Shown piece after piece: positions 1 through 5,019 of a stretch of 5,600 bases of DNA (positions within the stretch are counted from its first letter, which is position 1; each line of letters opens with the position of its first letter). Made by a program: the position numbers and the translations under genes. The notes below the pieces were generated by a model that did not search any database, was not told the DNA's origin, and saw nothing but the letters and a program-made list of their open reading frames with translations. The stretch is from an uncultured Erysipelotrichaceae bacterium (GTDB lineage Bacteria > Bacillota_I > Bacilli_A > Erysipelotrichales > Erysipelotrichaceae). The stretch lies in NCBI GenBank assembly GCA_905201565.1, contig CAJKOS010000123.1, forward strand, positions 1-5,600, read 5' to 3'.

Positions 1-54
1 CACCCGACCTACCGCTTAGGAGGCGGTCGCTCTATCCAGCTGAGCTACGGAAAC
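1..54 (-). tRNA. tRNA-Arg (anticodon CCU), 3' end cut by window edge
   Basis: Read on the minus strand, this is a tRNA cloverleaf from its 5' end at 54. It has a 7-nt acceptor strand GTTTCCG, then TA and a D-arm with stem GCTC/GAGC. The anticodon stem is ACCGC/GCGGT around the 7-nt loop CTCCTAA, so the anticodon is CCT (bases 18-20), which reads the rare arginine codon AGG. The variable loop follows, and the window ends exactly after the 5' half of the T stem (GGGTG). The missing T loop, T-stem 3' half, acceptor 3' strand and CCA would take about 23 more bases, giving a normal length of about 77. The acceptor stem cannot be checked because its partner strand is outside the window. Confidence 0.95.
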
Positions 55-71
55 AGTTGTGTGCAGTGATT

Positions 72-100
72 ATTGTAGAAAGTAGATCAGGAAATGTCAA
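72..100 (-). promoter_or_regulatory. Promoter of the tRNA-Arg gene
   Basis: On the minus strand, TTGACA (95-100) is a perfect -35 hexamer. It is followed after exactly 17 bases by TACAAT (72-77), a 5/6 match to the -10 consensus. Transcription would begin near position 65, about ten bases upstream of the mature tRNA 5' end at 54, as expected for a housekeeping-sigma tRNA promoter with a short 5' leader. Confidence 0.8.
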
Positions 101-129
101 TTCATAGATGGGATACTTCGTGGTACAAT
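101..129 (+). promoter_or_regulatory. Extended -10 promoter for the small membrane peptide/pentapeptide operon
   Basis: On the plus strand, TACAAT at 124-129 is preceded by TG one base upstream (121-122), giving an extended -10. The matching -35 position, 17 bases upstream, is TTCATA (101-106, 4/6 matches). The start point would be near 136, leaving a leader of about 22 bases before the ATG at 158. The -35 is directly adjacent to the -35 of the divergent tRNA promoter. Confidence 0.55.
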
Positions 130-157
130 ATCCGTATTATTTAACAGGAGGCCTGTT

Positions 158-313
158 ATGAAAAAATATATTCTGATGGTTGTACTTGCCGTCTGTGGCA
201 TAGTTGGTATTATTGCGACTCTTCCGATTATCACAAAGATCCTTGTGGTGGTTGCCTGTGTCTTTGGTATTTTTGAAGTTGCCCAGATGAGTGACGAGTC
301 CTTTAAGAAATGA
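158..313 (+). CDS. Small two-helix membrane peptide, 51 aa, unknown function
   Basis: An ATG at 158 lies six bases after a perfect AGGAGG (146-151) and downstream of a plausible promoter, so this is very likely translated despite its size. The 51-residue product starts MKKYILMVV. It is almost entirely hydrophobic, with two likely membrane spans at about residues 4-22 and 25-43 separated by a short turn containing a proline, and a polar tail ending DESFKK. The first helix could instead be a signal sequence, but no signal-peptidase or lipobox motif is obvious. The stop codon (311-313) overlaps the next gene's ATG as ATGA, so the two are probably co-translated. I do not recognise a family. It could be a small membrane regulator or anchor for its neighbour, but nothing in the sequence proves this. 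Confidence 0.75.
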   Translation: MKKYILMVVLAVCGIVGIIATLPIITKILVVVACVFGIFEVAQMSDESFKK

Positions 314-942
314 AGAAGAATCTGAATGAACGAAGACTTCCTTCTTTTTCATTGGATTTTGAAAAGGGGAATATGAAAGAAGAAGTCAGGGAGAACCGTT
401 CTGATAATCGTCTGTTTGTGGAAGATGTTAGTGTTGATCTTTCTTATCATGAATTTCATGAATGCCGGTTTGAGAAGCTCACATTTTCCACAGATGGAGA
501 AGGCTGCCTTTTTGCGGATGTGATCTTTGACCATTGCGATCTTTCGAATATCAATTTTCATGAAGTTGTGTGCCGCAGGGTGGAATTTCATAACTGCCGT
601 CTGACAGGTATTGATTTTACGCGCAGTACGTTGGAAGATGTACTGTTTGAAAATTGTGAATGCAGTTATGCAAACTTCAGCAATTCCAAATGCAAACGCT
701 GTTCATTGCAGGGGACAAGGTTTCTTGAAGCTGGTTTCTCAATGTGTTCGTTCATGCATATGGAAATTGATGATTGTGACTTTATGGGAGCGGAGCTGGT
801 GGATACCTCTTTGCGGGGAATGGATTTTTCCAACAGCAGGATTGATAACATCCTTGTCAGTGCAGAAGGTCTAAAGGGTGTTATAGTCAATGAAGTACAG
901 GCAGTTGCCTGTGCAAAGCTGCTTGGTATCATTGTTAAATAA
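310..942 (+). CDS. Pentapeptide-repeat protein, 210 aa
   Basis: The protein is built from A(D/N)LXX-type five-residue repeats, which fold into a right-handed quadrilateral beta-helix. From about residue 66 to 180 the central hydrophobic residue recurs every five positions without a break (F68, F73, L78, F83, F93, L98, F103 ... F173, I178), about six coils. Two earlier repeats around F54 and F59 are offset by a small insertion at 60-65. An N-terminal segment (1-48) with an RRLPSF motif and a C-terminal cap (183-210) flank the helix. The start at 310 overlaps the previous stop as ATGA and lacks a strong ribosome site, so it probably relies on translational coupling. An alternative ATG at 373 has a purine run only 2-3 bases away and would drop the N-terminal motif. 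Some family members (Qnr, MfpA) bind DNA gyrase, but most have no known function and nothing here assigns one. It is unusually cysteine-rich, with 12 Cys. Confidence 0.9.
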   Translation: MKKNLNERRLPSFSLDFEKGNMKEEVRENRSDNRLFVEDVSVDLSYHEFHECRFEKLTFSTDGEGCLFADVIFDHCDLSNINFHEVVCRRVEFHNCRLTGIDFTRSTLEDVLFENCECSYANFSNSKCKRCSLQGTRFLEAGFSMCSFMHMEIDDCDFMGAELVDTSLRGMDFSNSRIDNILVSAEGLKGVIVNEVQAVACAKLLGIIVK

Positions 943-959
943 AGATTTCACAAATCTTT
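941..959 (+). repeat. Perfect 8-bp inverted repeat at the end of the pentapeptide gene
   Basis: AAAGATTT (941-948) and AAATCTTT (952-959) are exact reverse complements separated by CAC, and the left arm overlaps the TAA stop. The hairpin is AT-rich and is not followed by a T-run, so it is not a standard intrinsic terminator. It could be an RNA 3'-end stabiliser, a weak terminator or an operator. Confidence 0.45.
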
Positions 960-1047
960 CACAATTCATGCATCATTTTTCCATCAAATCTCACTAAGAT
1001 AAAGGCGTACCAGGAATAGAAATTAATCTTTCCCTCCCTTTATTATC

Positions 1048-1086
1048 AGGAATTAGGGGTCTGTGCCAGCAGATTCCTTTTTCTTT
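1048..1086 (+). terminator. Possible weak terminator in the 943-1165 gap
   Basis: AGGAAT (1048-1053) can pair with ATTCCT (1073-1078), with a possible inner CTG/CAG pairing, and the right arm runs into TTTTTCTTT (1078-1086). The loop is long (19 bases) and the stem short, so the call is tentative. It is the only terminator-like structure between the pentapeptide gene and the MntP-like gene. The rest of 943-1165 shows no gene and no riboswitch that I recognise. Confidence 0.25.
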
Positions 1087-1135
1087 CGTGAATAAAGTGG
1101 ATGTTTTGTCTATGTACTGCGGTGTTGAATAACCA

Positions 1136-1141
1136 TACAAT
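1136..1141 (+). promoter_or_regulatory. Candidate -10 element for the MntP-like operon
   Basis: TACAAT at 1136-1141 matches the -10 consensus at five of six positions and lies 25 bases upstream of the MntP-like ATG. The hexamer 17 bases upstream (TGTACT, 1113-1118) is a poor -35, so the promoter may be weak or activator-dependent. An operator for the operon's own TetR regulator would be expected around here, but I see no convincing palindrome. Confidence 0.3.
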
Positions 1142-1154
1142 AGTGATGAAAACC

Positions 1155-1160
1155 TGGAGG
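1155..1160 (+). promoter_or_regulatory. Ribosome binding site fixing the MntP-like start at 1166
   Basis: TGGAGG (1155-1160) lies five bases before the ATG at 1166. The in-frame GTG at 1160 overlaps this site and so cannot be the start it serves. Confidence 0.8.
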
Positions 1161-1165
1161 TGTTT

Positions 1166-1720
1166 ATGCTTGAATTGATAGCGGTGATGTTTGGCGTCTC
1201 TTTGGACGCTGCGGTATATATGATGCGGGTAGGTGCTACGGTCAGATCTTTGACATGGAAGAAGAGACTGAGCTACAGTCTGATTTATACATTTGTTACT
1301 TTCCTTGCGGTGGTGCTTGCCTATGGCATTGCGGTGCTGCTGGATGATACGCCATTTGCGGGCATGAAGTTTATGTGTGCAGGTATCATTATTCTCTGTA
1401 TGGGGATTATCCTTGTGATGAAGGGATTTCAGCGTCATGATTTTGAAGAAAAGCTCGATCGTACATTTAGTGCAAAGCGGATGTTGAAGATTGCGGTTAT
1501 CACCAACCTCGACATGGTTGTGAGCTGTATGAGCTTTGCCTTCATCGGTACTTCATTTCCGATGATGGTGATCACTGCCTGTGCAATGTCGTTTATCATC
1601 ACCCTTGCCTTTCTTACTATCGGTTATACATCTGGTGCACCATATCAGAAGGCAGTCAGTATTTGCGGTGGTGTATTGATGGCTGTGTTTGGCATCCTGA
1701 TGCTGGTGAGGAGTTTCTGA
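1166..1720 (+). CDS. mntP: MntP-like (DUF204) putative manganese efflux membrane protein, 184 aa
   Basis: The length (184 aa) and architecture fit the MntP family: six hydrophobic helices arranged as two related halves. The N-terminal half has MFGVSLDAA (residues 8-16), matching the family's conserved S(L/M)DA motif with Asp14, followed by a GAT triplet (23-25). The second half repeats it as ITNLDMVVSCMSFAF (112-126), with Asp116 in the equivalent place. In characterised MntP proteins these membrane aspartates are needed for Mn2+ export. A hydrophilic loop (about 88-107) joins the halves. It is divergent: the usual DA after the second aspartate is DM, so another cation or substrate is possible. 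It starts a three-gene operon, and its TGA shares a base with the ATG of a TetR regulator. Pairing with a TetR-type protein instead of a visible Mn riboswitch suggests control by another signal. Family is fairly sure; substrate is inferred. Confidence 0.8.
   Translation: MLELIAVMFGVSLDAAVYMMRVGATVRSLTWKKRLSYSLIYTFVTFLAVVLAYGIAVLLDDTPFAGMKFMCAGIIILCMGIILVMKGFQRHDFEEKLDRTFSAKRMLKIAVITNLDMVVSCMSFAFIGTSFPMMVITACAMSFIITLAFLTIGYTSGAPYQKAVSICGGVLMAVFGILMLVRSF
1708..1713 (+). promoter_or_regulatory. Ribosome binding site fixing the TetR start at 1720
   Basis: GAGGAG (1708-1713), inside the end of the MntP-like gene, lies six bases before the ATG at 1720. It supports this start over an upstream in-frame ATG at 1663 that would extend into the preceding gene. 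Confidence 0.75.
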
Positions 1721-2277
1721 TGGCAAATATGGAAAGCCGCAGGGCAACGATGAAATCAGCGCTGGCTGAGAACTTGCGGGTGCTGATGACACGAAAGATG
1801 TATGAAAAGATCACAATCAAACAGATCTGTGATGAAACAGGGGTGATCCGGGCAACATTCTACAACTACTTTGATGATAAATATGACTGCCTGAACTGGA
1901 TCATCCATATTGACTTCTTTTCTTGTGAAACCTTATTGGAAAGTTCCGGTATCCGGGAATATGTGGCTGCTTTGCTGCATATTCTGGATGAAGAACGGGA
2001 GTTCTACCGGGTAGGATATGGGGTTGTTGGACAAAACAGCTTCCAGGAGATGGTCACCGCCAATCTTGCGGATGTGCTGCGGAGTTATTTTGCAAAGCAG
2101 AGGAAAGAAGGTTTTATGTCGCATTACAGCGATGAACTGATAGCTGAGTATTATGCAGGCGGGCTTTCTTTGATCTTGAAGAAGTTTGTCATGGCACGTG
2201 AAAAGTGGTCTATCGCTGAGGCAAGGCAGATGATTGTGGATCTGCTTGGACATTCCTTTTCAGAATATTTACAATAG
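1720..2277 (+). CDS. TetR/AcrR-family transcriptional regulator, 185 aa
   Basis: The N-terminal 60 residues are a typical TetR DNA-binding domain: an amphipathic first helix (about 7-26, ALAENLRVLM), then ITIKQICDETGV and the recognition segment IRATFYNYFDDKYDCLNW (43-60), matching the family pattern ...GVs..TFYnyF.dK..L. The remaining 125 residues are the all-helical dimerisation/ligand domain. Its style (YVAALLHIL, FYRVGYG, YYAGGLS) resembles the TetR_C_8-type C-terminal domain of Firmicutes regulators near membrane proteins, a resemblance judged by eye. The ATG shares one base with the MntP-like stop, so the two are translationally coupled. It probably represses its own operon and responds to a small molecule or metal linked to the flanking membrane proteins; the ligand is not visible. 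An upstream start at 1663 would add 19 residues inside the previous gene and is unlikely. Confidence 0.9.
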   Translation: MANMESRRATMKSALAENLRVLMTRKMYEKITIKQICDETGVIRATFYNYFDDKYDCLNWIIHIDFFSCETLLESSGIREYVAALLHILDEEREFYRVGYGVVGQNSFQEMVTANLADVLRSYFAKQRKEGFMSHYSDELIAEYYAGGLSLILKKFVMAREKWSIAEARQMIVDLLGHSFSEYLQ

Positions 2278-2281
2278 TGGT

Positions 2282-2286
2282 GGAGG
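2282..2286 (+). promoter_or_regulatory. Ribosome binding site fixing the start at 2295
   Basis: GGAGG (2282-2286) is eight bases from the ATG at 2295. In-frame GTG codons at 2277 and 2280 and an ATG at 2289 overlap or crowd the site (two bases for 2289), so 2295 is preferred. Confidence 0.7.
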
Positions 2287-2294
2287 AAATGTTT

Positions 2295-2891
2295 ATGAAT
2301 TCTGTAGATATGGAAGAAAAACAGTTTTTTGCCAGATGGTTCAAAATGCTGTTCATCATTATGGTGATTTCTGTCATCGCTTCTTTGATGGCAAGTGACA
2401 TCGCAAATGCCTATTTGCCAATCCTTGTGCCCATTGGCAATGTCATCGGGGTGATTACATCTGCTGCCTATGCAATCAGTCTCATCGTCATGGCTAAATA
2501 CAATGAGCATTACAAAACTGCTGGTATGGCAAATCTCTTGTCCATGGCTTCTTCCGTGGCACTTTTGTTCACGGGAAGTGTCATTGATGCTGCAATGAAT
2601 GCTACATTTTCGGTTATCCTGCTGTTCCTTGCCATCTTTGCGGCATTCCATGAATTTGCAGGACATATAGAAGTGACACATAGCCGCTTTGGAAAAGTCT
2701 CTTCACAGTGGTCAACATTGTGGAAGTGGACACTTGCTTCGTATGTTGTACAGCTCATCAGTGCGGTGATTCTCTTTATTTCCGTTGATATAGCGGCGAT
2801 ATTGGTGCTTATCTACGCATTGCTTGTGCTTGTGACAGGTGTGCTCAAGATCATCATGTTGTATCGCACTGCTTCTTACTATGCTGAATAA
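2295..2891 (+). CDS. Multi-span integral membrane protein, 198 aa, family not recognised
   Basis: Third gene of the operon, 17 bases after the TetR stop. After a short acidic/aromatic N-terminus (MNSVDMEEKQFFARW) there are about six hydrophobic segments, near residues 17-35, 40-62, 73-92, 99-118, 145-163 and 167-187. A hydrophilic stretch (about 120-143, with HSRFGK and SSQWSTLWKW) lies between spans four and five. No nucleotide-binding, peptidase or obvious ion-coordinating motif is visible. An HEFAGH stretch at about 117-122 has two histidines and a glutamate at the edge of a span but does not match a protease motif with certainty. Operon position after an MntP-like exporter and a TetR regulator suggests a shared envelope or efflux function, which is inference. 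A bidirectional hairpin terminator follows the stop immediately. Confidence 0.8.
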   Translation: MNSVDMEEKQFFARWFKMLFIIMVISVIASLMASDIANAYLPILVPIGNVIGVITSAAYAISLIVMAKYNEHYKTAGMANLLSMASSVALLFTGSVIDAAMNATFSVILLFLAIFAAFHEFAGHIEVTHSRFGKVSSQWSTLWKWTLASYVVQLISAVILFISVDIAAILVLIYALLVLVTGVLKIIMLYRTASYYAE

Positions 2892-2921
2892 AGAAAACAA
2901 CCCAGTCGGGTTGTTTTTCTT
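2891..2921. terminator. Bidirectional intrinsic terminator between convergent operons
   Basis: AAAACAACCC (2894-2903) pairs perfectly with GGGTTGTTTT (2908-2917) around the 4-base loop AGTC. An A-rich flank (AAGAAAA) lies on the left and a T-rich flank (TTTTTCTT) on the right, so the RNA ends in a U-tract from either direction. It fills the 29-bp gap between the plus-strand stop (2891) and the minus-strand stop (2921) and probably serves both operons. Confidence 0.9.
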
Positions 2922-3862
2922 CAGCTGAATGTTACATATTCCTGATCAGGTTTCTCATAGCGGGCAATTGCCTTTGCATAAAGGACAAGGGTTGTTGCGC
3001 CGTTTTCCATTTCAACTGGTCTTAATGTACCGGTCACTTCTACCCAGTCGCCAATCTTCATCTCCCAGATCTTTACACCAGTGACCGTGATACCACAAAG
3101 GCTTGTGTCCTGTTCGCAGCATACCATGGCACGTCTTCCAAGGATGAATGTCTGGTGGAGGTTGGGAATATCTTCGGCATAATAGCCACGCAGGATGACA
3201 TCTTTTTCCGCATATTTCATCGGGTTTTCTACCGCATCCATATACCAAAGGCCATAGTCATCATCTTTGATGTCGATGACAGGGGCATTGATATCAAATG
3301 GCAATAATCCCTGTTTCATTTCGACCTGTTCACCAAAGGCACCTTCATAGAAGATGTTGGCAGCACGGTTGATGGCTTTGATATTGCCTCGTAACATACG
3401 GGCATCCGAGTCTTCTGTACAGCGGTTGATGATCACTGTATCAGAATAGCGAAGCTGTTCATAGAGAAGGGAGCGCATCGCATTGATGTAGAGTTCAAAG
3501 GTTGTCGCATCGACTGTGGAAAGTATCTGCACAAGTGGCCAGTAGTGCGGCATACCGCTCAGAATGAATTCCGGAACGGGCATCGTACCATTCCATTCAA
3601 TCATGACCATGGAAGGGTGGTAGATGGTATCGAGTTCCTGGATGCGTTCTGTGGTGAGCTCATCCGCATTTTCCATATATTCCACAAACAGGTTATGCTC
3701 ATCGCGGAAGGCTTCGTCATATTCCACTTCACCTTGTTCAAAGCACAGTAACAATGTTCTGCCGACACCTTCCATGAACTGTTCATCAGAAAGGGTATCT
3801 TTGATCAGGGTTGTCTTTCCAGAATCAAGGAATCCGGTAAACAGATAAACAGGGCATGCCAT
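2921..3862 (-). CDS. G3E-family P-loop GTPase fused to a DUF1980/YcgQ-like C-terminal domain, 313 aa
   Basis: Residues 1-215 form a CobW-type G3E GTPase: a beta strand then Walker A GFLDSGKTT (10-18), and a Walker B-like MVMIEWNGT (85-93) where the family usually has E-x-SG. The CxCC metal motif expected between them is absent. The guanine-specificity NKxD is replaced by NRCT (146-149). From about 220 on, a predicted all-beta domain contains GRRAMVCCEQD (242-252), C256 and the ending RYEKPDQEYVTF. This resembles the C-terminal DUF1980 domain of TIGR03943/YcgQ proteins (motif R-x-x-M-x-C-C-x-x-D and a terminal EKP-x-x-x-YV), which are encoded with YcgR-like permeases and linked to zinc homeostasis. 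It replaces the usual CobW C-terminal domain; no membrane span is seen. The ATG overlaps the upstream GTPase stop (TGATG) with GGAG seven bases ahead. Likely role: partner metal chaperone or allocation GTPase; the metal is inferred. Confidence 0.85.
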   Translation of the reverse strand: MACPVYLFTGFLDSGKTTLIKDTLSDEQFMEGVGRTLLLCFEQGEVEYDEAFRDEHNLFVEYMENADELTTERIQELDTIYHPSMVMIEWNGTMPVPEFILSGMPHYWPLVQILSTVDATTFELYINAMRSLLYEQLRYSDTVIINRCTEDSDARMLRGNIKAINRAANIFYEGAFGEQVEMKQGLLPFDINAPVIDIKDDDYGLWYMDAVENPMKYAEKDVILRGYYAEDIPNLHQTFILGRRAMVCCEQDTSLCGITVTGVKIWEMKIGDWVEVTGTLRPVEMENGATTLVLYAKAIARYEKPDQEYVTFS

Positions 3863-4986
3863 CAATGTACTCCAAAGAGCTCCTTCAGGAGTTCTACGTC
3901 TACTTTTTCACCAATGACCGTAATCAGACCTGTATAAGCAGCGGATCCTTTACGGATATCGATATCACCTGGAACATAGTCAAAGAACAGCCATCCACCA
4001 TTCTTGTCCGGGACAATACCCTTGGCACGAACGATGTTTTCACCAAGTCCTTCAAGGGCTTTTCTGATATCTGCTTCCTCATAGTGATTGATGGTTTCAA
4101 TACCGACAGAGTCGAATACTTCATCCGCATCATGTCCATGGTGGTGATGATGGTGATGGTGGTGTTCGTGGTCATGTTCTTCTTCACCAAGGTGAATGCG
4201 GTTGCCTTCGCTCAAGCCCTTATTGGCTTCTTCACGGCGCTTCTTGTCATGTTCATGCTTTTCATCATGATGGTGATGGCATTCGCATTCTTCGTGATCA
4301 TGGTCGTGGTGGTGATGGCACTCACAATGTTCGTGGTCATGTTCATGATGATGTTCATGGTGCTCATGTTCTTCTTCAAGACCTTCTGGGAAACCATCAC
4401 TGGAACCTTCCATAGCTTCAAGGATCACACGACCATCAAGTTCATCCCATGGGGTGGTGATGATACGTGCCTCAGGATTGAGTTCATGGATGATAGCGGT
4501 GTCCTTTTCGAGAACTTCTGGTGAGATCATCTGAGTTCTGGAAAGGATGACACAGGCAGCAGTCGCAATCTGATCATCGAAGAACTCACGGAAGTTCTTG
4601 TGATACATTGCACATCTTTTTGCATCTACTACAGTGCTATAGCTGTTGAGAGTAAGACCTTCTACACTTTTGACAATGGCAAGGATGTCGGAGAGTTTGC
4701 CTACACCAGATGGTTCGATGACAATGCGGTCAGGGTTGTACTGTTCGCATACCTTGTGGAGTGCTTCCTGGAAGTCTCCCTGCAATGTGCAGCAGATACA
4801 TCCACCATTGACTTCATTGACAACGATGCCTGCTTCTTTGAGGAAGCCTCCATCAATGCCAATTTCACCAAATTCATTTTCGACGAGAACCATCTTTTCT
4901 CCATCGAATACATCTTTAATTAGTTTTTCAATCAGTGTTGTCTTTCCAGCACCAAGAAAACCGGATATTACATCAACTTTTGTCAT
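3862..4986 (-). CDS. G3E (CobW/COG0523) GTPase with long His-rich metal-binding insert, 374 aa
   Basis: A metal-handling P-loop GTPase. Domains in order: Walker A GFLGAGKTT (9-17); a conserved ENEFGEIGIDGG segment (36-47); the family's CxCC metal motif in GGCICC (61-66); Walker B-like IVIEPSGVG (88-96); SRTQ (149-152) where NKxD is expected; and a CobW C-terminal domain (about 294-373). Between the GTPase and C-terminal domains are two clusters of metal ligands. Cluster 1 (204-247) has 21 His and 4 Cys, including two copies of CECHHHHD. Cluster 2 (269-285) has 12 His, nine of them consecutive (275-283). Known relatives deliver or allocate zinc, cobalt or nickel (ZagA/YciC, CobW, HypB-like roles). 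The His-rich insert suggests zinc or nickel buffering; which metal cannot be told. AAGGAG (4995-5000) is eight bases before the ATG. First gene of a coupled operon with a second G3E GTPase. Confidence 0.93.
   Translation of the reverse strand: MTKVDVISGFLGAGKTTLIEKLIKDVFDGEKMVLVENEFGEIGIDGGFLKEAGIVVNEVNGGCICCTLQGDFQEALHKVCEQYNPDRIVIEPSGVGKLSDILAIVKSVEGLTLNSYSTVVDAKRCAMYHKNFREFFDDQIATAACVILSRTQMISPEVLEKDTAIIHELNPEARIITTPWDELDGRVILEAMEGSSDGFPEGLEEEHEHHEHHHEHDHEHCECHHHHDHDHEECECHHHHDEKHEHDKKRREEANKGLSEGNRIHLGEEEHDHEHHHHHHHHHGHDADEVFDSVGIETINHYEEADIRKALEGLGENIVRAKGIVPDKNGGWLFFDYVPGDIDIRKGSAAYTGLITVIGEKVDVELLKELFGVH
3870..3873 (-). promoter_or_regulatory. Ribosome binding site fixing the second GTPase start at 3862
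   Basis: On the minus strand, GGAG (3870-3873) lies inside the last codons of the upstream GTPase, seven bases before the ATG at 3862. An in-frame TTG one codon earlier (3865) is possible but less favoured. Confidence 0.6.
4127..4377 (-). repeat. Low-complexity His/Asp/Glu coding tract with internal 39-bp duplication
   Basis: The + strand here is rich in ATG/GTG/TGG trinucleotides, which read as CAT/CAC/GAA/GAT codons on the minus strand. Two 24-bp units at 4264-4287 and 4303-4326, offset by 39 bp, match at 19 of 24 positions and each encode CECHHHHD. This indicates a past tandem duplication inside the metal-binding insert. Such tracts expand and contract by slippage. Confidence 0.7.
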
Positions 4987-5013
4987 ATTGGATACTCCTT
5001 TATACCGATTAAT

Positions 5014-5019
5014 ATTATA
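5014..5019 (-). promoter_or_regulatory. Candidate -10 element of the GTPase operon
   Basis: On the minus strand, TATAAT (5014-5019) is a perfect -10 hexamer, 28 bases upstream of the ATG at 4986. No good -35 lies at 16-18 bases. A TTGACA (5027-5032) is only seven bases away, too close to pair with it, so the promoter may be regulated or the arrangement coincidental. The TAATATTA palindrome (5010-5017) overlaps the -10 and could be part of an operator, but no full Zur-like box is visible. Confidence 0.35.

Noticed and set aside
943..1165. yybP-ykoY manganese riboswitch upstream of the MntP-like gene
   Set aside because: The conserved paired loops of that riboswitch are not recognisable here; only simple hairpins are seen.
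1046..1438. Minus-strand 130-codon frame opposite the MntP-like gene
   Set aside because: No ribosome site, His/Asn/Lys-rich low-quality translation, and it is antisense to a recognised membrane protein.
1663..1719. Upstream ATG extending the TetR protein by 19 residues
   Set aside because: It lies inside the MntP-like gene without a ribosome site, and the added residues are unlike a TetR N-terminus. GAGGAG points to 1720.
2277..2294. GTG or early ATG starts for the 198-residue membrane protein
   Set aside because: They overlap or lie too close to the GGAGG ribosome site; 2295 has proper spacing.
4264..4377. Short repeated units resembling a CRISPR-like or minisatellite array
   Set aside because: The repeats are in-frame coding for a His/Cys-rich insert, are diverged and have no uniform spacers.
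3856..4524. Long plus-strand open frame (222 codons) with a hydrophobic Met/Val-rich translation
   Set aside because: It is the antisense of the His-rich GTPase. Complementing CAT/CAC/GAA codons produces ATG/GTG/TTC, which looks like membrane helices. It has no ribosome site, and the opposite strand is a clear conserved family.
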